Of a DNA stretch of 12,994 nt, positions 1 to 9,900 are shown piece by piece. The notes under the pieces were generated by a model, which did not search any database, was not told the origin of the DNA, and saw only the letters and a list, made by a program, of their open reading frames with translations. The stretch's first letter is position 1. Every line of letters starts with the position of its first letter. This DNA comes from an uncultured Rhodopirellula sp. (GTDB lineage Bacteria > Planctomycetota > Planctomycetia > Pirellulales > Pirellulaceae), in the NCBI GenBank assembly GCA_913061385.1, contig CAJXTM010000021.1, positions 1-12,994 of the forward strand, given 5' to 3'. A program made the position numbers and the translations under genes.

Positions 1-48
1 CGAGATCAGCCTCGGTCTCGTGGGCTCGGAGATGTGTATAAGAGACAG
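1..48 (+). other. Nextera library adapter (P7 tail, i7 index, Tn5 mosaic end)
   Basis: This is synthetic sequence. Bases 1-6 (CGAGAT) match the inner end of the Illumina P7 primer. Bases 7-14 (CAGCCTCG) match the reverse complement of Nextera i7 index N710. Bases 15-29 (GTCTCGTGGGCTCGG) are the Nextera read-2 segment, and bases 30-48 are the 19-base Tn5 mosaic end AGATGTGTATAAGAGACAG. Genomic sequence begins at 49. The segment has no stop codon in the gene's frame, so automatic annotation would wrongly add 16 residues to the protein. Confidence 0.98.
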
Positions 49-3000
49 GAGTCCATTCAGACCAGCACGAACCTTGCTCAAGTAGATGCCGGAGCCGTGG
101 TCACTGGTGGTGATTTGACCATTGATGCTAACGGAGAGACGCGACAGATTGTTGTTTCAGGTAGCGTTGTCGCCAGCGATGCTGTCGGAATTGGCTTGAG
201 CGGCGGCATTGTTGATTTGGACCGCAGTACAGGCGCATTCATTGGTGCCGCTCCTGAGGGCTGGACTGAACGCTACACGCTCAAGGTTACGGACGAAGGC
301 AGCCCTTCTGTTGGTGGGAACTTGGGGAGAGTCGAGGTCACTGGTATCGAAGTGACTGCCAACAGCACAGGCGAAGTTTACAACACTTCGATTGTGGGTG
401 TGACGCCAACTTTCCGACTCGCGAGTAATCCTGCCGGGGGAACTTTGAAAGACGGGGAAGGTGGCACTCAGTCCTCTTTCAAATTGGGTGAGGAAGGTGT
501 TGTGAAAGATGTTGAGAATGAATTTCACATCAATCTTGCTGGAGATGCTGCAGTCAATGTGATTCACGATGTGACGGAAAGTCAAATCGATGCTGCGGCA
601 TTCAGCTCAATTGCAGCTGTATCCAACACAGATCCGACGGGTGCGAATGTATCCGTGACGAGCGATAATGACACCATTTTCAGTGCAGCCTCCGGTGCCG
701 GTGCTATCACAAGTGGTAAGCGGGATGGTTCTGCAGCGGCGGTAGCAGGTTCAGCGGCAGTAAATATTGTGAACCAAACAACCCGAGCTTTGGTGACTGA
801 CACGTCCACTCCAGTGGCACTCGGTGAAACACCCAAGTTGTTGCGTGCTGATGGAGATATCACGATTCAGGCACAGGCTGGTGCACCATTCGATGACGGG
901 CTGGACGGGGGTGCTTCTATCTGGGCTGTCTCAGGATCACTGGGATATTCTGCATCGGGAGGCTTTACCAACACCGGGGCGTTGTCAGCGTCTTGGAACC
1001 AGTTGCTGGGTACGACAGTTGCGCAAGTTGACGAAATCGATCTTCACAGTGGTGCTTCGGGGCAAGCAAATACAGGTTCGCTGACAATCAAAGCGGTCAG
1101 TTATCACAAAATCACCGGGGATGGTGGAGCATTCGCCATAGCGCGGGAAAAACGCAGCGAAGAGGGAAGTGGTGCCGAAGCGATGGGCTTCGGTGGATCC
1201 TATGCTTACAACCAGCTTGATTACTCGGTCACTGCCCTGCTCTCCAGCGAAGTTCATGTGCAAGCGAATTCGCTGACGATTTCTGCCTTGGATGATTCTG
1301 AGATCACCAACATGACGATCGCGGGAGGTGTTGAAGAAGGAGCGAGTGAAGTTGCGCTTGCTATTTCTGCAGCCGGATCAACCAATCAAATTACCAGAAA
1401 GGTCAACGCTAAGATTGATCGAATCAATCAACAGTCTGGTCATTCATCCACTCAGGGAGTCATCGAGTTGGAAGGTGATTTGTCGGTCCAAGCGATCGAT
1501 AACGCTGAGATCACTGCCGTTAGTGGCGGGATAGCATTCTCTCTGGATACTAAATTAGAAGGAGCATTCAGCGGGAACTTTGGGGCGTCGTGGAGCACCA
1601 ACGAAATCACTGAGGACAGTGAGTTGCTTGCATCAGTCACAGGCGTCAGGATTGTAGATTCCGTTGGACTCGTGACCGTTGAAGCGCAGGAATCAGGAAG
1701 TATTGATTCGTGGTCCATCCAACTGGGTGTGTTGGGATCCTTAGGTGAAGGGGCCACGGTTAACGTTGCCGGTGCGATTGCATGGAATCGCATTTATGGC
1801 ACCGTAGCTGCTGAGTTGCGAAGTGCAACAGTTGAGCATGCTGCGGGGGTAACCGTTTCAGCAAATAGTACAAGGACGATTCACAGCGAAACCATCGATG
1901 CAACACTTTCACTCTCGCTCGCTGTGGCCAACGTGGGTGTGGGAATCAATGTAACTACGAATGAGATTGGTACACAGATACTGGCCAGTGTTTCCGATTC
2001 CATGTTATCAGCCATGGGGGAAATTAACGTTACAGCGAATTCAGCGGCCGCGATTGATTCGGTATCGGCAAACGCATCGTTGCAGGCGGCGGTTTCCGTC
2101 GATGGTGCGTCGGTGGGGATCAATTATATGGGGATTTGGTCTACCAATATCCTGCGACAGAAAGTGAATGCAGGTATCGATTCCAGCACTATCTCTGAGT
2201 CATCATCCATTAACGTACACGCGACTGACGGCCGTGATGAGTCTGGCGAGCAGCAAGGTATCAGAGCCAAAGGAGTCGGCGTTCAAGTGGTGTTCACCGT
2301 TTCAGAAGGCGCTGCTGTTGATGTTGGAGCTCTGACACAATTTGCCAGTAATGACATCGCAAATTCCGTCACAGCTTCGATTACCGGTTCCGAGGAAATT
2401 AACGCAACGGGAGCGATTTCTGTTGACGCTGAAAAGATGACCTCTGTCGAATCACAGCTCTATACAATCGCTATTGGGTTTGCGGGCAGTGGTGGGGTTA
2501 CGATCGATGTATCTGCAGCCACCACGGTGCTTCGTAATTCGATTTCCGACTCATCTGACGGGGACGCATCTCAAACCCACGCCTTGATTGACAATTCTGT
2601 TTTGAATGCCGGCTCAGTTCAGGTTCACGCGACTTCGACGCCGCTCATCTATGCCAAGATTTGGGATGTAGACATTCAGGTTGCCGCTTCAGGAGGTGTT
2701 AGCCTCGCTGCTGTTTACGGCGAAGCCAAGGTCATCACCGATGTGGCTGACGACGTTCACGCTGGCCTGTCGAATCATTCGCAAGTTCATGCGACAAGCG
2801 AAGCGGTCTCTGTACAGGCCATCATGGATCTTCCTGGGGTTGATGTCATGCCTAATGATGCGCCGGTCAGCAGTGTTTATGTTGACACCCACAGTGTTGG
2901 TGTGACGGCTTCGATTTCGCTCGACCTTGTGGCGGCCGCAGCGACGGTCCTGAGAAGTAAAATTGAGACCAACGCGGCAAGTCAAATTGTCGCCAGCATC

Positions 3001-3978
3001 GTTGAAAGTCAGGTTACAGCGGAACAGGGGGTCTCAGTCAAAAGCGACGATAAAACCACCATCTTCGGTAGCATTCGCGATACGGCGATTGCCGCTTCTG
3101 TTGTCGCCGCTGCTGCGACGGCACCGACTGCGAACCAATCGATCAAGAATGTCGTGGAATCTTCGATTGTCAGTTCAGGGAGTCAGGCAAAAACGATTCA
3201 GACGATGACGGGTGATTCAGACTTTGGTGATGTTCAGATCATTGCCAACGCCACTCCGCATTTGACTACCGAGGCTACCATCTGGTCCGGTACCATCGGG
3301 ATCGGGTCGGCAAGTAGTGATTCGCACACTACAAGCACGCTGGAAGGAACATTGACAGCGTTCATTGACGGGGGAACTGGTCCTGAGCAACTGACCGTTG
3401 ATGCGATGCACGGGAACGTTCAAGTAAAGGCGATATTTGATGGTACGAGTGACACCGTGGTTCATTCCGGTGCGGTTGGTCTGGATGTTGTGTCAGTCGA
3501 TACTGCACGCCCCACCTCGACCAACTCCCCGTATGTGGCAGCCACGGTAAAAGGAAAAGCCGATGTGAGTGCTGACAAATACTTCAATCTGGTTTCAAAC
3601 GCGGGTGGCCACGCCCGAGGAGAGAGTCGACAAACGACCGTTTCGCTTGGGTTCGCGGGCGGTGGGCTGACTTTGAATACCTATGCCAAACCAGTCGTCA
3701 ACGTTGTGGTGGGCGACCAGAATACTGAGGACGAGTTGCAAGTAAGCGACTGGCAGTCCTCGCTGGGAACCGAGGTAACTGGCAGGGAAGGTGTGTTGTT
3801 GTCTGCTACGTCAACCATCGATGCCAGTTCCGAAGCGACCATGAATGGTGGGTCGCTGTTAGCATCGGTGCTGGCACCGTCCAGTCATGCCGAGGTCAGT
3901 CCTGATATCAACGTTGAAGTTGGGCCTGAATCAATGGTGCGTTCTGCGCGAGGGGTTATCGAAATCGAAGCTTTCGGT
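49..3978 (+). repeat. Beta-strand repeat region 1 (LktA-type filamentous adhesin repeats)
   Basis: Degenerate protein repeats built around a strand of the form G-x-h-x-h-x-A, followed by an Ala/Gly/Ser-rich pair of strands and an 'N...V.A.I..S' strand. Core strands start near 109 (GDLTIDA), 343, 640, 853 (GDITIQA), 1075, 1267 (NSLTISA), 1474 (GDLSVQA), 1666, 1846, 2017 (GEINVTA), 2203, 2410, 2611, 2800, 3025, 3226, 3412, 3580, 3787 and 3949. The spacing from 853 to 3949 averages 64.5 codons (16 intervals, 54-75). This composition and pattern match proteins annotated as leukotoxin LktA family filamentous adhesins. In that family the repeats are thought to form an extended stalk; the 'leukotoxin' label does not imply toxicity here. 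Copies are too diverged to give visible DNA repeats. Confidence 0.8.
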
Positions 3979-6900
3979 GGCATTGATCAGGGACCGCGAC
4001 CAACCGAGTTCGATGCCAACAGAGGTGTCGATCCGCTTTTTGACACCATTGAATTTGAGGACTTGCACCGTTTGGAAACCGGAGACCTCGTTCGCTACCA
4101 GAACACCTCGGGAACTCCAAACGCGATTGACGGACTCGAAGACCAACGCGAATATCATGTGATTTGGCTTTCAGATAAAAAAGTCCAATTTGGCGAACAG
4201 ATCGACAGTAACCTGACCAATGTCGTTCTCGAGCAGGATCGTCTTAACTTTGGACGCAGCGCAGCTTTCGAAGGGCCGTTTGCCCTTGATCAGTGGAACC
4301 CGAATGATTGGGACGTGATCACTTATCAGCAGATCGGAGATGAACCGATCGGGGGTTTAAACGATGAGATGCAGTACTGGGTCAATCGGGTTGATGATGA
4401 TGAGGTGATGTTGTTGAGCTATACACCGAGTGATTTGCCAGTCGCACCAAAGGCAGTATCGGGTACCGATGTTGACGAGTCGAGTCAATTGCATCTACCC
4501 GGTCATGGATTTGTGGATGGACAGGCTGTTACTTACCGCTCGCAAGATCCAGTGATTCTTTCTGCAGGTGTCGTCAATGTGCAAGTTGCTGATGCAGATC
4601 CTGCGGTCGTTGACAATTCGGATGCTGTTGACTTGACTCCAGATAGCGCCGGTTCTTTGAGTCATACGATTTATTTGGCCGAGGATGTTGATCGCTTCAG
4701 TGATGCTGATGTTGTTGAGTACTGGGCGGATGCTGCTGATCAGCAGTGGTATTGGACCGAGGGGCCTGAGCCGCAGTCCGCTGATGACGATGACAGTGAC
4801 ACCAGCAGCAGTGACTTACACAGTCTTACGGGAAGCCAGTTCTGGAGCGGAGACAGTGGCGGAACAACGGTGTCCGATGCGTACGCGAGTTGGGATGCCA
4901 GTCAGCCAGATAACGCCAGCGGCAATGAGCATTTTGCGGTCATGCACAAGGATGGAACATGGCATGATGTGTCAGGTGATTCGCTCATTGATGCGTATGT
5001 CATCGAATATCCCCAATTCATCCTCCATGATGAATCCAAAAACTGGCATGATGCACGTTCGTTGGCGAAGGAGCTTGGTGGGTGGCTGCCCTCGATTTCA
5101 GATGATGATGAATTGCAGCGGGCGATCACCGCGGCAGCTGGTAACACGGTCTGGTTGGCAGGCTCTGACGATGATGATGAAGACACATGGATATGGGATG
5201 GAGGTGGAAAAGACCCGAATCATCATCTGCAATTCTGGCAGGGAGGAAAGAACGGATACTCCACGGGTAATTTTGAGATTCCTTGGAGCAGCGGCGAGCC
5301 GAATGACGGGGGCGGTGCCACCGCTGTGCGCAACAAGGAAACTGTTCTTGAAATGTATAGCTCCGGTGCGTGGAATGACGATGATGATGGGCACAAAAAC
5401 AAGAATCGGGTGCTTGTGGAAATGCCGAAGTATGGGGTGAGGACCTTGGCTTCGGGGAAGACATTTGCTGAGGCACGAGACGATGCCCGCGCGCATGGCG
5501 GTTGGATCGCGACGATTGGCTCGGATGCGGATAACGACACCGCAAAACAGCTCATCGCGGAGCACAATTTCAGCTCGGCGTGGATAGGTGCCTCAGACAG
5601 CCAGATTATCAAGGGCTTGGAAAATCATGGTCGATATGTACTGGAAATCAGCGATTCGACCGATCACCGCAACTCAGTGCAATTGTTTGAGTTAACCAGT
5701 TCAGGTGGTCGGGGTGATATCATCAATATCGATGCGACAGGACTGCCTTCATCGGTCAATCACTATCTGCTGCCTGTGAATGAATTGCCCATGGGAGGTT
5801 TGGCATCAGGGGTGACGTATTACGTGACGGATGCTTCAGCAGACCATTTCAGCTTGGCAGCAACCGCTGGAGAGTCTCAGAGTAAGAATGCTCTGGCTAA
5901 TTTGAACGGAAATGATGCCCTCGATCCCAATATGACTATTGGCGATGGCAGCTTCATTGGCACGATGGGAATTGACCTGACTGATGTTGGCGAAGGCTCG
6001 CACAATTTGCGATTTGATATCCAGGCCAAGTCAGTTGGAACGCAAAGTCTCCCCCTCGTCAAACTCGGGCACAGAACCAATCCTGATGGGACAGGAACTG
6101 CATCCAGTCACGTGCACAGTGCCGGTGGATCGTTGGTTGCACAGTCGATACGACCCCAGTCAACTAGCACTACCAATCCAAATGTCACCATCCTGCTCGC
6201 TGCTGGCAGTCATCTGCACGCGGCAGAAGACATTGATATGACGGCCTTGTCCGCGGGTAACGGAAAAGCAAAAGCAGAGGCCTATGGAGGGGCATTGCTT
6301 GCGGGAGGGTCAGGCGCGACGGTGTCATCTGTGGTTGATCACGCTGCACACGTCAACTTGTACGGCGATTTGACCGCAAACGGTAGCGTGACTGTGGAAT
6401 CGAAAATCAGTGATCAGGTTCAGACGCACGCGGATGCCAAGAGTTATGGCGCGATTGACGCCAACGCGCTGTCCAATGCGACGATCAAGGAGTCATTCGA
6501 TTCATGGATCGACATCGGTAACGGTGCAAGAATTCTGGCAGGCGAGGAAATTGAGATCAACGCTTACTCAGATTTAATTGATCAGATGACGGCTACGACC
6601 CATTCAGGTGCGATGTTTGGGAGCTCGAAAGCAAATCAGACGGAGGGCTCTGGGATCCAAATCAAAGCCTCGGGTGATAACCCCAATCGGACCGGGATCA
6701 CTGTCAATGACTCAGACCTTGTGGCTGGCCAAGCGGTCATTCTGCATGCAAAAATGTTGGGTGTAGATACCTCGCCAGCGCATGCAACCGACGAAATCGT
6801 ACAGGCTTTCGGCGGAGGTATGCAAAATGCCAATCAGGCGACCGCGGAGATTAACCTTCAAGATGCTGTCACGGTCGAGTTGTTGGATGATGTAAGAATC

Positions 6901-9900
6901 ACGAGTCGGAACGTCGAGATTCTAGCCTTGCATGAAAACGTGGATCTGTACACCAAGGCACACACACGACGCGGGCGTGCCGCTTCACGCGCTGAAGCAA
7001 AGATTGATTATGACGGGAACTCCAGTGTGACAAGCACCTCGGGGACAACAATTCATGCTGATACACTCACGGTGGAAGCACGACAGGAAATCGTTCGCGG
7101 TGACTTTGATCCTGTTGCGACAACTGATCGAGGTTCATCGAATGAAACTTCTTCCCATTCATTGGTTGCTGATCGACAGATCAATTGGAATGCTACCGTT
7201 TTGGGCCGAGGAAAAGCTGAGCTGGAGGTCGATGCCAGCGGGATCGTGAAGACGGCTGATGGTGTCGTGCTCAATGGTGGCACAGTCCAAGAGGGTGATC
7301 GCTATACAACGGGGCAGTCAATCGTTGTTGACGAGGTTAATTATGATTTCACGGAGCAATTGTCGCAATTTAAGGTCAATGCTTTGGACGAAATCGGAGG
7401 AACCGCCGAGGTCACCGGTGATGCACTCTTTTACGCACAGGTGCACGCGGATTTGAAAAGTCACGCCCCCAATGAATTGCAGTTACCCGATATCGATCTC
7501 GCAGATTTCGATATCGATAATTCACTCACTGAAAAGACCTTCTGGTCGGGCGCCGCGGACGGAAGTGTGGTGGATGGTCACTATTCGAATTGGGCTGCCA
7601 GTGAGCCAAACAACTACAACGGCTCTGAAAATCACGTTGAACTGTATTCGAGTGGCGTCTGGAACGACATCAGCGGCGACGTTAAACGGAGTTATGTATT
7701 GGAGACGGACCGCGGGTTCGAATTGATTGCCGGTGAATTTACGTTTGCCGAAGCGGTGCAGGATGCAACAAACCGCCATGGGCAGGTTGCTTCAATCGCG
7801 ACAGCTGCTGAAAACGATGAAATCTGGAATCTTTCTGGCGGCGATGTCTGGATCAACGCAACCGATGAAGGGCATGAAGGAGACTGGCGACGTCCGGAGC
7901 GTGCAAGTGTTGTGCTGATCGATGCACCTGACGAGGCTCTTAATATTCGTCGTCATCCAGACTCGGATGATTTGGTTCATGGGCGGCTCATCGTTGCCAA
8001 CCTTGGGCAGAACGAAAGTGGAGCCTCGAGCGATGGATTCCCGATCAAGTTGAATGGCAATATTCACAATCCGGGTGGCTTGGTCGAAATCCGAAATTTA
8101 TCAGGTGATATCCAAGCTCGGGTGGCGGGTGAACGCTCGGTGATTGATGCTCACGAATTGATTCTTGACGCACCTTTGGGGTCGATTCACAGCGAGTCAC
8201 AAACCAACCGAATTCTCGCTCGATTGCACCAGGCCGGGCGAATTACACCAAGTATGTCAGCGGTAGCTGAGAATGACTTGGTATTGGATGTGCAGGCACA
8301 GCCCGATGAGTCGGGCCGTGTGCGTGGTGTCGATCGATTGGAAGGAAATACGGTGGACGTCGGGTTGATGGCCTGGGGTGAATCCATTCGCCAGCAGGGC
8401 CCAGCAGGTTATTGGCAATTGAATGAATTGTCTGGGCAATCGGCTGTCGAAGCACTTGGAACCGGCATGCAGGGAAGTTCTTACGGTGTAAGCCCAGGAC
8501 AGTCCGGTGCGATACTGAGTCAACCCGATAACAAAGCAGTCAGGTTCTCTGGTGGTTCAAGCGCAGATCGCATCGTGATTGATGATGATGCACGACTGTA
8601 CGGCGGTACCACGCAAACTGTGACAGGTTGGCTGAAAGTCAATTCCTTTGATAAACCTTGGCAATCCGTTTACTGGAAGGGGGACACCCCCGATTGCACG
8701 GCTGGGTGTGCGAACCGTGAAAATACTTTATGGCTCGCTCAGAACCAATCGCTGTATTTTACCGCTGCACCTCAGGGTAGTGCCGCAGAGGTTGCCCATT
8801 ATGTGACATCCACCATTCAACCGGGAACCTGGTATCACTTCGCTTCGGTCCTTGATGCTGACAATGATGTGATGAAGGTGTTTGTGAATGGAGAGCAGAA
8901 GTTATCCGAAAGTTTCTCCGCCAGTGCGATTCAAGATACTGACGGTGATTGGTACTTGGGGAACAAACCAGGTGGTGGAACGTCGCTTAATGGTTGGTTG
9001 GATGAATTTGCAATTTTCAATCACGTGCTGACCGGTGATCAAATCAAACAACAGTATCTGGCTGGTATTGCCACCACCGCTGTGGAGGTGGATAGCCATT
9101 ACGTGATCAATGGATTTGCCGGAGGAAACCATATGGAATCGCGGCATCGTGAGATTCGTTCCGAAGGTGATTTGACACTTCGCGGATTGGGAGTTGATGG
9201 TCTTGATGCCGACACGAATGGCGCGAAAGTCAACATCGAAGCAAGTGTCGAAATTGGAGATCTGCATGATGGCGTTGTGAACGTGACAACCAATGGAGAT
9301 ATCTGGTTATCTGAAGGAGTTGATCGTCAGATTATCAGATACGACGGTGCTTACACTTTCGCTGAGGCGTTTGCCGATGCCTCGGTAAATGGTCGACGCT
9401 TGATGACCATTCATGACAGCGACGAGCAACGGTTGGCAGAGATTGCGGTTGCTGGAAAATCAGCCTGGTTTGGTGCCACCGATGTGAAGAACTCAGATGA
9501 GTGGAATTGGATCGACGGCCGATTGATTGATACCACATTCTGGGTTGGTAATGACCATCATGGTGTCACTGTAGAAGGCAGGTACGAAAACTGGGCGACT
9601 GAAGCGGGAGCTCCCGGTGACTCAGTGCAGCGGACAGCGCCTAACAATGCTTTTCGAAATGAAAACTACCTGATGATGCAGTCGGATGGGTATTGGGACG
9701 ATGTTGATGATGTTCACGCGTTGCCGTACGTGCTGGAAACCCCGTACACCCACGAACTGATTGATGGAAGCTTCAGCTTCGCCGAGGCTTGGTTGGATGC
9801 TTATCAACGAGGCGGTTGGATTGCCACACTGGATACAGCCGAAGAACAAAGTCGTGTTGTTTCGATGGCTGCGGGCAGGCCCATTTGGTTGGGGGCCTCA

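Noticed and set aside
30..48. Tn5 mosaic ends at both window ends, which could suggest a natural transposon spanning the window
   Set aside because: They sit beside Illumina primer and index sequence, so they come from library preparation. No transposase or resistance gene lies between them.
49..3978. Calling the protein a leukotoxin because its repeats resemble the LktA family
   Set aside because: The name comes from one founding member. Here only stalk-like strand repeats are shared, and no pore-forming or toxin motif is visible.
4783..5388. GAT/GAC-rich stretches as a simple-sequence repeat
   Set aside because: The runs are short, mix GAT, GAC and GAA codons and keep the frame; they are better read as acidic protein segments.
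4685..5440. A 251-codon + strand open frame beginning ATG in another frame
   Set aside because: It overlaps CTLDs a and b in the main frame. Its product is rich in Met, Arg and Ser as expected from shifted reading of GAT/GAC-rich codons, and it has no recognisable domain.
5098..5612. Several overlapping antisense open frames of 129-155 codons, and similar antisense frames across the window (for example 157-585 and 11815-12186)
   Set aside because: All lie opposite the continuous coding frame, have no domain signature and overlap each other in different frames. They are by-products of the codon composition of the giant gene.
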